Shown: positions 26,382 to 37,700, counted from the stretch's first letter. The stretch is DNA of 64,000 bases from Taeniopygia guttata (GCF_048771995.1 NC_133026.1:14348001-14412000); one strand, 5' to 3'. Numbers and translations: made by a program. Notes: a model not told the origin generated them from the sequence alone.

Positions 26382-26520
26382 AGCACCCTTGCCCAGCAGA
26401 GCGCTCCCGAGGTGTCGGCAGCCGCCAGTATTTTTTTATCTGTCTTGTTTGTGTGTTTGTTGGGTTTTGTTTTCGTTATTTTTTCCCTCGTTTTCATTTG
26501 GCTTTCTAGTCTCGCTGGGA

Positions 26521-26586
26521 ATGGCAGGGGCAGCGGCGCCTGGAGAAGGAACAAGTGTGGGGAAAGGGAGAGGGAGCCGGAGCTAA
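26521..26586 (+). other. Upstream ORF 1 in the NRP1 leader (21 codons)
   Basis: An ATG at 26521 opens a 21-codon frame starting MAGAAAPGEG that stops at TAA (26584-26586), 178 bases before the NRP1 start. The context GGGAATGG has G at -3 and G at +4, moderate for initiation. It is more likely a translational control element than a real protein. Confidence 0.4.
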
Positions 26587-26697
26587 ATGACAGGATGCGG
26601 GCGGCTTGAGGCACAGAGAGAAGCCAGCCTCCTTCTGTCCCCGAGGCTGCCCCTGCGGACCGTGCTTTCTGCTCCTCACTCCGGCTGGAGGATTTAA
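26587..26697 (+). other. Upstream ORF 2 in the NRP1 leader (36 codons)
   Basis: The ATG at 26587 follows the stop of upstream ORF 1 directly. It opens 36 codons (MTGCGRLEAQ...) ending at TAA 26695-26697, 67 bases before the NRP1 ATG. A four-codon ORF (26595-26609) lies inside it in another frame. Terminating upstream ORFs like these usually lower translation of the main frame; no coding role is claimed. Confidence 0.35.
26595..26609 (+). other. Upstream ORF 3 in the NRP1 leader (4 codons)
   Basis: This minimal ATG-to-TGA frame (M-R-A-A-stop) is nested in upstream ORF 2. Its context has A at -3? no: the bases before the ATG are CAGG, so the -3 position is A and +4 is C, a moderate context. 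It is listed only because it adds a third upstream start before the NRP1 ATG. Confidence 0.3.
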
Positions 26698-26764
26698 AGA
26701 AGAGTTGTGCGTGGAAGGCATTTTTATTTTTTTTTTCCTCCTTTCCCTGCTGTCGGAAGGGAAA

Positions 26765-26831
26765 ATGGATTGGGGACTTCTCCTACACTGTGCAGCCCTC
26801 ACCTTCACCCTCGCCAGGGCTCTGCGGAGCG
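26765..26831 (+). CDS. NRP1: Neuropilin-1, coding part of exon 1 (start codon and signal peptide)
   Basis: This exon supplies the first 22 codons and one extra base of neuropilin-1, a type I membrane co-receptor for class 3 semaphorins and VEGF-A. The ATG has a strong Kozak context (A at -3, G at +4). The peptide starts MDWGLLLHCAALTF, a short N-terminus followed by a hydrophobic core, as expected of a secretory signal peptide; cleavage is probably near residue 20-22. No other in-frame ATG lies upstream in this reading frame. The exon ends at a consensus donor (GTGAGT from 26832), leaving a phase 1 intron. The spare G joins AC at the start of exon 2 to make the Asp codon of the conserved DKCGD motif. 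The signal peptide is poorly conserved in the family, so the identity rests on the join to exon 2. The 3' exons lie outside the window. Confidence 0.93.
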
Positions 26832-29800
26832 GTGAGTGCCACGGGGGACGCTGGGTGTCCGCTCGGGCGGCGGCGGGGCCGGGCTCCGGGCTGCCGGCGC
26901 GGGGGGTGGGACCGGCACCGACACAAACCCGGCTGGGGGAACTTTCTGCCGGAGGAGGGATGCGGCGCAGTCCTCGTCTGAGGGTCGCCCTCCCCGTCAT
27001 TGCTTTCCGACTTTATTTTCTGCTTTTTTGGGTTATTGTATAAAGCAGGCTGCTCATTCTCGCTAGGTAGGACAGCCAATTATCTTGATAATGTCCCGTC
27101 CCATAGGCCATTAAACGCCTCTCCTTCGATATCTGAAAGATAATGAACACCTTAAAGGGAAGGCTCTCTTCCCCTCCCGCCCTTTCTGTTTTCCAAAGCG
27201 TAAAATTTTAGATCATGCCTCCTACTAGCTGCGTGTGTACCTGCGAATAGTCTTCACACAGAGAACTCTCTAGAGTACCCCTTTCCCAAGTCTGCAGTTT
27301 ACATGCAACTTACACTGTGCCAAGAGAGGAGCCGAGCTTCTCTGTGAAGGCTCTAGACAGCCTTCCAAGAGGAGAAATCCCATAACAAATGAGTGGTGTG
27401 GCTAGTTTACTGTCAGGCAATCCTTGAAAACACAACTAATTAAAAGCGGCGTGCTCCTCCTTCCCCGAACAATGCCAGGGCACTGTGAATGTTCCACTGC
27501 ATGATGCATTTTTAAAGATGGTCTAATTGTGGGACTGCCTGACATTTAGCTCTTGCACATGAAACAGTTAATGTGAATCTTCCTTTCCTGACAAATCCTG
27601 AGCAATTATTATTAACTAATTATCAAATATTTACTTTTGCCTGACTGGGTTTTCAATCAGAGTAATTAAAAGAAGAGAGCAGCCTCCACTTACACTGGTA
27701 TATTGTTTTAATAAGGGACTGCAAGTGGAGTGTCAAGCAAGAGTATTAAAATCACATGTTTTATGATAGAAGTTAATCTGTTTCCCAATGTGTTTTGAGG
27801 AGGCTGCTTAGTTTAATCAGGATGAGCTTCTTCCTCCAGTGCTGTGGCACAGGAGCAAAGGTGCTAGAGGGGTGCACCAAGCCAGATGTGGGGATGCTCC
27901 GAGAGGTGCACTTTGCTCATCCCCCCAGCCCAGCTCGGGGTGTGGACAGCTGCCTCCCACATAGACCCATACTGCCACCCTGTACCTCTGAGGGACAGAA
28001 GGGGCCACCCCTGTGCTCTTGTTGATCATTTCTCCCAGTGAAGAGGAGGAGAGCGGGTTGCTGGGCAGAAGCCTCCACCACGAGTGGTTAACGTGGTGGT
28101 CCTGCTGGAGTCACCAAGGCCATTAACCTCCTCTGCAACCTACCAGACCTACTAATGCCACCTTCACCTACATGCAGTATTAGTGTCCACTAAATTAATT
28201 CATTAACCTTATTTGGAACTAATGGTCCAAAGTCATTAGAAACTGCTCTTCTTAATCAAGTGTGAGAGAGATTGCACAGAGCCAAGGAGTCTAGCAGACC
28301 GCGTTATCTTATTACACTGTCACTTTCCCAGAAGTCGCAGATTAAGGAGCGCTGGTGGTAGTGAGTCCACCTCAGCGTCCTCTGAAGTGACTCTGTCAAG
28401 TGACTAGAAGCAGCACTGCTTTATTTCAAGCATTTAACAAATGCCAGACCCTGCCATGTTTGCAGGGCTGGAGTGGGCTTAATGAGACAAGATCACTTTC
28501 CCAGTATGCTCACACAGGGAGGAAAAGGCAAGATTCCCTGAGAGCCCCAGACAGCGGATTAGCAAGATCACCAGTGACAGCTTTTGAGCTTTAAGCACCA
28601 ATGCCTTTTGTTCTGGTCAGGAGAAAACAGCCTGTTTGCAAAGGCACGGCAGAAATATAATAAGATAACCTTTCCCAGTGACATGCTTGGAAGTATCTGG
28701 GTTTTGACCATACATCTGAGTACCTGTCAATCCCTTCTCTCCTAATTTATGGCAAATAATTTCTATAAAGAGTGTTGCTTTATGCATTTTTGATGTGCGC
28801 TTCCTCATTCATTTCCATTTGACCTGTTTTTTTCCTACAATAAAATCCTGTATATTTATAAATTCATGCTGAGAGCAAGGATTGCCATTTTGCTTTCACA
28901 GGGAATGTATTAGATAGAGCACTGCAGCCTGTATATACCATTATTGAGATATAGTGATATATAGTCTTGCTCTAGTGGGGACATTCTTCCTTTCCATAGT
29001 TTACTGTCATGTTTTATTGCTCAAAATTAAACAACCAACACTTGGAAAAAGTTTTTCCTACCTGAAGATCCACAGAAAGAAATCCATAGTAGTAAAAAAA
29101 GTGATAACACAAACCTGCACTGGACAGTGAAGTGAGTGACTGTGTAGGTTGGATTTTTTGGTCCCTTTTTTTGGTCTATAAACCTTAAAATGCAACCCTG
29201 ACAATGCTGACCAAAGGAGCAAGATGCAGCATACCACATTTCAGCATCACACTTTGTGATTTTAGAAACTTCTGCAACTATTTTGCTATTAGAAATAAAT
29301 CTTTGTTGTTGTTCAGGGGAGGAAGAAATGAAGGGAAGAGGAAGGGAGGTTGTTCTGCTCCATTACTTTGATGCAGTCTCCAAGCATGAACAAACGTCCT
29401 TGAAAGAGTAAATAGCGGATGATTTCTGCTTCACTAGAGCTACTTTGTTCTCTTCTATCCTGGGTTTGAAGAGCACAGATAGTTTCAACCTGCCTAGATT
29501 TATGGACTGATAAAACAAAGGGAGGGTGTCCTGCGAATGAGCTTGGATCCACCAATACAATCCCAATGGTTGGTGACACAGACCAGACTCATCCCATAGC
29601 TGGGTAGGGGGTCAAATGGCATCTCTTAACATCTACCAGCTTTTCTTGGAACTTTGTACTTACGATGAGTATAGCTTTTGGAGTTAGTTGTGTCCCATCA
29701 GGACGCAAGGTCTTAACACTGTAAGGGGTACTGTTGGAGTAGAGGGCTTTTTAAAAGGATACTGTTTAGAAATTGGGATTCCTTCTGCTATCTGCTGCCT

Positions 29801-30012
29801 GTCCAGCCACTGAGTTTAAGGAATGAGGGATGAAGACGGAGTCCTCTTCCCTCTGGCAGAAAGTAGCCCAGCTGCCTTTAAAAGCAGGAGGATGCTAAGT
29901 TAGCCTGAAGAAGGCTGCGGGCCGCAGCGTTCCCACGGCAGTCTGCTGCGGGCCGCGCCCGGATGCTTGCCGGGGGCACTGAGACTAGCCCATGTGTTCG
30001 CTTCCCCTGCAG
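26832..30012 (+). other. NRP1: NRP1 intron 1
   Basis: This is a 3181-bp phase 1 intron bounded by GTGAGT and CCCCTGCAG. The first 160 bases remain CpG-rich. About 27070-27790 is AT-rich with many TAAT/ATTA homeodomain-type cores (for example at 27436-27445, 27611-27624 and 27662-27667) and little simple sequence, which suggests regulatory DNA. The stretch 28180-28300 looks similar. The last 100 bases enter a second CpG-rich patch around exon 2. No second gene or transposon was recognised. Confidence 0.85.
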
Positions 30013-30187
30013 ACAAATGTGGCGACACGATCAAAATTTTAAGCCCCGGGTACCTGACGTCTCCCGGCTACCCGCAGTCCTACCACCCCAGCCAGAAGTG
30101 CGAGTGGCTGATCCAGGCGCCGGAGCCCTACCAGCGCATCATGATCAACTTCAACCCGCACTTCGACCTGGAGGACCGCGACTGCAA
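30013..30187 (+). CDS. NRP1: Neuropilin-1, exon 2 (start of CUB a1 domain)
   Basis: This 175-bp exon encodes residues 23 to 81 (last codon split) of neuropilin-1. It begins DKCGDTIKILSPGYLTSPGY and ends FNPHFDLEDRDC plus two bases of a Lys codon, which matches the family almost residue for residue. It is the N-terminal half of CUB domain a1, part of the semaphorin-binding ectodomain. Visible cysteines are C25 and C52, which pair in the family, and C80, whose partner is in exon 3. The acceptor follows a pyrimidine-rich tract ending CCCCTGCAG at 30012. The donor is AA|GTGAGT at 30188, giving a phase 2 intron. The third base of the Lys codon must therefore come from exon 3, which was not found here. 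The exon lies in a CpG-rich patch and is followed within 65 bp by a GC-rich minisatellite. Confidence 0.97.
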
Positions 30188-30247
30188 GTGAGTGAGCGGG
30201 AGAGCGGGATGGCGCTGCGGAGCGCCACGGCGACACCTGCCGGCCGC

Positions 30248-30410
30248 CGCGGGCAGCTCGGGGGCAGCTCCGGGAAGCTCCGCGGGCAGCTCCGCGGGCA
30301 GCTTGAGGGCTCCGCGGGCAGCTCGGGGGCAGCTCCGTGGGCAGTTTGGGGGAAGCTCGGGGTCAGCTCCGGGAAGCTCCGCGGGCAGCTCCGCGGGCAG
30401 CTCCGGGCCG
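30248..30410 (+). repeat. GC-rich minisatellite, 12-bp unit, just after exon 2
   Basis: Imperfect tandem copies of a unit close to GCGGGCAGCTCC begin about 60 bp inside intron 2. Variants carry GGGAAGCTC, GGGTCAGCTC or GGGCAGTTTG. A higher-order pattern is visible: a stretch of about 38 bases starting CAGCTCCGGGAAGC at 30265 recurs identically at 30364, 99 bp later. Copy number is likely to vary between individuals. Confidence 0.85.
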
Positions 30411-30430
30411 GGCGAGCGGGGGAGGGAGCT

Positions 30431-31034
30431 GTGCGTGTGTAAGTCTCTGTGTGTGTAAGTGTCTGTGTGTGCATGTCTCTCTGTGTGTATGTCTCTGTGT
30501 GTGTAAGTCTCTGTGTGTGTATGTCTCTGCGTGTCTAAGTCTCTGTATGTGTATGTCTCTGTGTGTGTAAGTCTCTGTGTGTCTAAGTCTCTCTGTGTGT
30601 AAGTCTCTGTGTGTGTATGTCCCTGTGTGTGTATGTCTCTGTGTGTGTAAGTCTCTGTGTGTGTATGTCCCTGTGTGTGTATGTCTCTGTGTGTGTATGT
30701 CTCTGTGTGTGTATTTCGCTGTGTGTGCAAGTCTCTGTGTGTGTAAGTCTCTGTGTGTGTATGTCTCTGTATGTGTATGTCTCTGTGTGTCTAAGTCTCT
30801 GTGTGTCTAAGTCTCTGTGTGTCTAAGTCTCTGTGTGTCTATGTCTCTGTGTGTGTAAGTCTCTGTGTGTGTAAGTCTCTGTGTGTGTATGTCTCTGTGT
30901 GTGTGTGTGTCTCTGTGTGTGTGTGTCTCTGTGTGTGTAAGTCTCTGTGTGTGTCTCTGTGTGTGTAAGTCTCTGTGTGTGTATGTCTCTGTGTGTGTAA
31001 GTCTCTGTGTGTGTGTGTGTGTGTGCGTGTGCGT
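30431..31034 (+). repeat. GT-rich minisatellite, 16-bp unit
   Basis: About 600 bp of near-perfect 16-bp units of the form RWGTCTCTGTGTGTGT follow, with first bases alternating between AAGT and ATGT types and some units ending CTAAGT. The right end decays into a pure GT run (31007-31034). Around a dozen units read GTGTGTAAGT, so each carries GTAAGT, the consensus splice-donor core, on the transcribed strand. Open frames through this array on both strands are repeat artefacts. Confidence 0.92.
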
Positions 31035-31677
31035 GTTCAAAGTGCCTTCACAGCTTTCTGAGGTTTGCACGCCGCTCCTGAGCTGTGCCCGCCCGGTGCG
31101 CTGCGAGAGGGGTGCGGCGGTGATGCGCGGAGTGGGGGTGCGGTTGTGGTGGGCACCGTTTGCTGGCCCGCTTGTTTTTGTAGTCTCTTGTTTGAGTTTG
31201 AATTTGAAAAAGGAACTCCTTTTCCTTTTGTACCCGCACGACTACAAACAGCCCATGGAAGAGACAGGCCATTTATAAATTGGCAAGTCTTCTTAACGCG
31301 GTTAGTCTGGCATTTACCCTCACCCTTCAAGGAGCAGTGGGCTGGAGAACTGATAGTGGTATTTCCTTCTTTCTCCCTTTGCTGCTGATTTATAGCCAGT
31401 AGCTTTTCCTTCCCCTCCTCCTGCTCTCCTGTAGTGCCCTGAGAGGAGAAAGGAGAGAGCTGAGCTCCCTTTGTCCCTTGTCCTTGCATTCCCTTTGACC
31501 ACCCGTTCCAAAGTGAGAAGGAGAATCGGAACCTCCCAGAAGCTGTTCTCCACTTTTCCCCAAATCTGTAAATCTCACAGCTTGCACAAGGCAACATATG
31601 GTCAGATCATTCCCCTCTTCAACATGCCCTCTGAATTCAGCCAGCTTGTTGCACGAGGAAAATATTTTAGTGATTCA

Positions 31678-31732
31678 TTATTTAAATATTTCTGGAGTAT
31701 CATAGTTATTTAAATATTTCTTGTGTATCATA
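31678..31732 (+). repeat. Two-copy tandem duplication, 28-bp unit
   Basis: TTATTTAAATATTTCTGGAG (first copy from 31678) and TTATTTAAATATTTCTTGTG (second from 31706) are followed in both cases by TATCATA. The copies differ at only a few bases, showing a local duplication inside intron 2. Confidence 0.8.
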
Positions 31733-34700
31733 ATTTTTTATCCCCTACTGATAACTGCAAGAGAGTTGCTGTTGATTAATGTAACCAGTCAAAATTTTCT
31801 CTGCATGTCAGAAAGATTAAACTCAATAGCCAGTGGTGTTTGGTATTTCATGGTAGTGTACAGGATTTGGTTCCACAAAATGATGCTCAGTTTATCAGGA
31901 GTGGTTCTGATGGACCATGAGATGAGAACGTTGGACTTAGGGAAAGAGGGCAACTGTATTCAAGCAATTAATTTTTACTATGCATGTCTTTAACCTATTA
32001 TTTAATAAATTGATTACTTAGATCACAATTATTGTTTTCTCTTGAAGTTTTTAATGATGCATTGTGGTACTTAGTTGCTTTTTTGTGGTATTTATAACCG
32101 CTATAGATAGCATTTCAATGACATAGTTGAGTGATAATGCAGGAAAACCCTGTGCTCATAAAACTAAACTTTGTGAAAATGAGGTTTTACTGTGGTGTTG
32201 GAGCTGCAGCTCATATTCACACCATATGTTCACACGCTGACTTCCTATTCTTTAATTTTTAATGTCTTGTACTCAGGCAATGGTTCACTTCTCTGTGTCT
32301 TCTTGATACAGGTTTTGCTTTCATTCTGTGGAACGCTGCTAATGCTTTAAAATATTTGTCAATCTTTGCCTCTTAGAGAGAAATTAGGAAATTAAATCAA
32401 GCATATTTCAGTGTCAAATCTTTTTTCTCCCTTGCTAGAATGCATGTTTTTCCAACTCTACAAAACCAACATGGTCTTTGGCAGCAGTAAAATGGTGTAC
32501 AGCATACAAGTATTTGAAGAACAAGTAATCTTTGTGGCACAGTGTTGTGTTAAACAGTGCTAGACTGAGCTGAACTGGGTCCAGGGGATGGGCTGACTCC
32601 CTCCCTCTCTGTTGCTTCCTTCTCAGTGTTCATTGTCCACTCTCCCTGCTGCATTATTTCTGCCCCTGAAACGGAGCCCAAAGCAGCAATGAGATGGTAG
32701 TGGGTGGAAGGAAGTCTCTCAACAGGGTTGTTTGCATTGTGTTTGCAGTGTATGATGGTGATGACTTTACCATTATTTTGTCTGTGCTGAAACACTAATT
32801 TTCTAGGCTGTGCTAAATTACTCAGCTGCTACTTCATTTATATTGAAAATTGCTCTTTTTAACTTGAGAGGGATTGTATTTGTGGGGGGAAAAACCAAAC
32901 AACAACCACAAAAAAAAAAAAAAAGCCTTAGGACCACAACAATTATTTCAGCAACAGGAATTTGTCAGCAATCTCCATGGTCTGAAATTTCAGCATCTAC
33001 TTACAAAATTCACATTCCTTGTACTGAATATTGAATACAACAGGCGATTAATGCAATAAATGTATCACAAGATTTTTTTTGCTTTCCAGCTAAGTACATT
33101 TTGTTTCTCTAATATGCTTAGCTTATTAGAAACACAGTTTGCAATCTAGAAATATGTAATTTAGGTTACAGTCTAGTTTATTGAAAGGTTTAGCACTGGA
33201 AATTAATAACCACTTAAATATGAAATGCAGATAGAAAATGAGAGATAAGGGAATTCATGTCTGGGAACAAAAAATGTCCCATACAATTAGAGTAGACTAG
33301 AGAAGATTAGCTTGTTGGCCTAGCTCCCAAAATCCTCTTTATAATGCTGTTCATTGCAACTTGGACCTTAGTTAGCATTGAAAGCAACTTTAATAACAGA
33401 GACCCCCTGAGCACAGGAAGGGAAACATTTTGACTTTGGAAAGGTTACCTTCTTATTCTATAGTGAGAACAATAAAATCAAGAGGCTTTACCTAACTTAA
33501 AAAAATATTGCTCTATATAGAGGGCTAGATGTATTGAAATGTAAAACTGGTGAAAGGTCGATTCTCCGGGGAGAATCAAAAGCAGCACATTTAAGCACTA
33601 GCTAGTACTGAAGCTGTTCCCAGTTAGTCTCTTCATATGTTAGGGTTTGGAATTAATTTAAGAATATGCCCTTGATTTACCTATTTATTATGCTATGCTT
33701 TAATGAATAAGTATTTCTCAAATTACTGCTAATAAAATTCATATATGTATGTTTTTCTGACAATCAGAACCATTTGAGTTGTTTTAAATTTCAAGTAAAC
33801 ATGGTGAAAATTCCTTTTTCTCTGGAGGCATTCCAAAGGACTCAACTTTCACAGTTTTGAAGAATAAAGATACGCAAATAATTAAAAATATGTTCACACA
33901 AGCTAGGTTCATTTAATAAAGAATCTTCTAGACAGGACTACTGTAGCAGCATTATGGAAATACTGGGTTTCAACAGGAAATACACAAACATGTTGACCAC
34001 AGATTGTTATCAAATACATATATATAATGAAAAAATTCACAGTGTCTTTTTAACATTTAACTCTAATGAGCGTTATGCCTCCTCTTCAGGAAGCCAAGAA
34101 ACAGAAATTATGGTTGTACTTTAAGAGAAAAGTAGGGGTTTTTTGCCATTTGCCTTTTCTCAAGCAAGTCCCAATAATAAGCATGCATTCTTGGAGTCAG
34201 GAACATGTTTAAAATGAATAGAAGAGACAAAACATATGGCCACATATTAGTTAAAATGCTCCAGTGTTTGTTGCATGTGGTAAATGCTTTTCAGCGCTTA
34301 GTGCAGGCTGTACAAGTCTCGTGTTGCTGAAGTATCCTACTGTGTAAATGTAGCCATCTTGAATCTAGTAAAACTTTATACCTAGATAATAAACAAGAAT
34401 GTCACTGATACAGTACTTTGAATTTATGGAACTTTTCCGGTTTCCCAGCAATGCACACTATCAGCATGATAATTTATAATGGTTTGTGACAAATGTTGCT
34501 GAGCAAAGAGGTGTGTGGTTACATTCAGATCAGATGTCATTATCTAGGGAGCAATAAAAATTTCACAGACACTAGGTTAAAAACATTAAGAAAATGAATG
34601 TGAAGCTTCAGAAGAAAAGGGCTTAAGAAAGGTGGAGGGTTGGGTAGAAAAAGCCCAACAGTGGTTTTCTTACTGACAAATTATTAACTTTGTTGCCAGA

Positions 34701-37700
34701 CTTGACTGTATTGTTTTACAAGGTTTTCATAGATATACCACACAGCACTATTATTTTAATGGCCATCATTTATAGATGTAGTAAATAAATATCATTCTTG
34801 CTTAACACTTGTGGATTACATACAAATCTCTCAGAATGGAAAAATGGCCCATTTTGGAAACATTCAAGTTATAGGAGAGATGTCACAGATAATTACTCTT
34901 CATGTTGCATTTACTACAGATTAGTTACACAAATGAGAGCAGACCTGTATAGAAATTGTGGTCAGTTATAGAATACAGAGAAAAAAAATCAATGTTTGTT
35001 TAGATAGAAGAAAATGCCTCCTCCAGATCCTTGGGTAAGGAAGAAAGCATAGGTATCAGACCTACAGAGTGAAAGTATAGCTCCATATAACTCCCATAGA
35101 CCTTAATGATGTTAGAAATTAATTCATCCATTTTACTTCTAAATAATGTCAATGGATTTATGCTACAAATCTGTAGGTATAACAAACTCAGACTGGTAAA
35201 ATAAACAGGAGCAAGCGACATCACAGCTCAGCCTTCCTTTAGTTTCTGCATAGTTTAAGCTTTCATTTGCTTTTGTCTAAATCCTGGTTCCTATTCTTCC
35301 ATGCAGCGAGGTCTGCTCTGTGCAGGCCTCGTGCCTTGTGTTTGTTCCTCTTGTGCAGGGGCGGTTCAAGCCCTTTGGGCTGAGCCCATGGAGTGAGAGT
35401 GCCCATGTCCTTGCTGCCCAGCTGCAGAACCACCCAGGAGCCATCCTGCTGGCTGCCCACTGAGCCTTCAGAAGGCTTCTGCCATCAGCTGCACACCACA
35501 GCTGCTTCTTGGCTGCCCCAGGGGCACCTGGAGCCTGGACAGGCTCCCTGCGCCCTGAGCTGCTCCCACAAACTGCCCCGAGGCGTTCTGGGCTCTGTGC
35601 AGCCCCACTGCCCATGGGAGCAGCGGGAACTTTGCCCTCCACTCCCGCAGAGCTGTCTCCCATCGTTCGTGATGCCTGTGGGGAAGGGTTCAGTGCAGGC
35701 CCTGTAGGATGGTTAATGACTCTATCAGCTGTTTGGATAGCAAATGTCAGTCAGAGCTTCCTAATTCCCTCTGCCCGGCCACCATGGGGCTGGGCAAGGC
35801 AGAGAGTGCCTGCAGCTGGCCAGGCAGGGTGAGCAGCACAGCAACAGAGCTGCTCAGGCCTGTGGAAGGCAGGGGTTGTGTTTTCCCACCACTGAGCAGA
35901 GAGGTCTGAAGGAGCCAAGGTCTCTGAGCTTTCCAACAGAAATATGGCTTGACTGGCTTGGCCCCATCAGCTAGCATCAGCACTGGCCTTTTAGTGGATT
36001 TCAGCAGGACAAGGTATCCAGGAGACATGGGACTGCCCCCTCCTCACTGCTGAGGGCAGCTGGAAGGATGCCCACATTCCCCTGCTTGCTCTGGACTGGA
36101 TTCACTCATCCACCCAGCCCACCGTGGGCTGCACTGCCCGGGCAGAGGTGGGCAGTGACCTGGACATGTCTTTGTCAACGCCAGAGTGGGATGTGGGCAC
36201 TGACACACTGGGAAGGCCATACCTTGGCTGAAGAGACATCATCTTATCCTTTTTGTCTCCCTCAAAAAATCTGTCCCTCAAGAGCTGTTTGGGGTTACCA
36301 AGAGATCTTTGGAAATACTAAAGGGATGAGGGGGGCCATCCTTCATTCTATTCCTAAAACAAGAAACAGGTGGTTTTGGCTTGAGATGAGCTGTTGCAGT
36401 ACATTGGGGGCCATATGGCATCTCATGTTTCTGGGTGTGCTTTGAGGGCATTTCTCTGCTATACATATGAAGCATGGAAAGCTTTCTCAGGGAGTGCTCT
36501 GCTAGACCCGGACAGCCCTTCTGGAGACCTCTGCTGTTTTGTACCCTCCATATGGCTGCAGGAAATTTTCCTGTCAAGGAAAGGAATCAGCTCAGACCCT
36601 GTGCAGGATTAAGGAAGCAGAAAACACTCGTACCCCAAAAATTTTTCTTTAACTTGAAGACTTTGCATTATGAAAGTATACATAATGCCTCTTTGCCACA
36701 AGAAATATGTGGAAACATGTATTTGCACACACAGATGCAAGTATTTAAAGATAAAGATGTTGTTATTTTATTGTAGGGACCAAATGAGAGTTAAAAGAAG
36801 TTGTAAATCATATTATTTTCTGATTATACACTGTAATGAAACAATTCCTTTGGTTTTCATCCAAGCAGTTAACTCTTGTGAAAGTCTCTATTGTCAAACT
36901 GTTTAACAATTCTTTCTTTTAGAGTTAGTGGTTTGAGTTTGAGTTTGAGTTTTCTCAGGAAAAGGTATTAGGAAATCCATGGTCATAGCTAGAGAGTCTG
37001 TGCAGGGCTGTGTTCAGGGCTGAGGGGTGGGATGCAGAGCCTGGTGCTGCATTCTGTGTATGTGTGCATCCCCTGTCACAGCAAAGTCTTGATTTGAGTC
37101 TCAGTACAGCAGCACCTTAAAACTATAAAAACAGTCATATATGGATGTTTCTATTACTCTGAACACTTATCTGCGAGGAGAATTCTGTCTACATGTGCTA
37201 CAACCAGATGCCCTTCAGACAGGAAAAATTTGAGGGTCAAATGTGGGTTCCCTTAAGCCTAATCCTTCATCCTTTCTGTGAACAGAGATAAACAATTTCA
37301 GAACAAAGGTCTAAGTCCTTTCTAAATTGAAACCCATTAGCTCCATGAAACTCTCAATATGTTTTCAGTCAACCCCACACTGCTCTTCTCTCCACCCTCC
37401 TCTCCTGTGCTAATCTAATTGAAACAAAAACCTGTGTTTGTTTCTGTTAGTTTCTTAGTTTCTTAATTATGGTTTATTGAAAGCTATAACATCAGATCAT
37501 AATTTGATAGTTATGATATAGAGATCTTTTTACAGCTAATGTAAAACCAAATTAAATTATTTTCTTTTGCAGTGTTTCCAAAGAATTAAATTATATCTGA
37601 AAACTGGATGTACGTGCACTCATATGTATATGTCTAGGCTTATATATCACACCAAGCTGCTTGGATATAGGCATATTTTATGTACACCTCTTTAGGGATG

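Larger units (their letters stand above)
26382..26764 (+). other. NRP1: NRP1 5' UTR adjoining the start codon
   Basis: This is the non-coding leader just before the NRP1 ATG. Its left edge is set here at a well-formed splice acceptor (pyrimidine-rich tract ending CTCTCCGCAG at 26381). If that site is not used, the leader runs further left without a break. A T-rich stretch at about 26429-26507 ends in a second possible acceptor (GGCTTTCTAG at 26509). Three ATGs precede the real start, at 26521, 26587 and 26595. No ATG lies between 26598 and 26764. The transcription start is not visible from sequence alone. Confidence 0.6.
25560..26990 (+). promoter_or_regulatory. NRP1: CpG-island promoter of NRP1
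   Basis: The sequence turns abruptly from AT-rich to very GC- and CpG-rich. It contains GC boxes (for example GGGCGGGG at 26008-26015), repeated GGGCACGGCCGGGCA-like blocks and CTCGCTCGCTCGCC. No TATA box is evident at a sensible distance, which fits a dispersed CpG-island promoter with several start sites. The island covers the leader, exon 1 and the first 160 bases of intron 1. Long open frames on both strands here come from the scarcity of AT-rich stop codons and are not genes. Confidence 0.8.
29915..30430 (+). promoter_or_regulatory. Second CpG-rich patch around NRP1 exon 2
   Basis: CpG dinucleotides become dense again from about 29915, with two GCTGCGGGCCGC blocks at 29914-29950. They continue through exon 2 and the 12-bp minisatellite. 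CpG-rich sequence resumes at 31070-31170 beyond the GT-rich array. Part of the signal is exon coding sequence and part is the repeat. A secondary promoter is possible but not shown. Confidence 0.45.

Noticed and set aside
25583..26509. 308-codon + strand open frame in the CpG island
   Set aside because: Low-complexity Gly/Arg/Ala/Pro and Glu-rich translation, overlapping equally long frames on both strands; a product of high GC content and promoter/leader sequence, not a protein.
30128..30730. 200-codon minus-strand frame rich in HTETYTHRD repeats
   Set aside because: It is the translation of the 16-bp and 12-bp minisatellites, not a gene.
30577..30810. Cys/Val/Ser repeat frames on the + strand ([10 protein letters not shown] type)
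   Set aside because: Pure translation of the GT-rich array.
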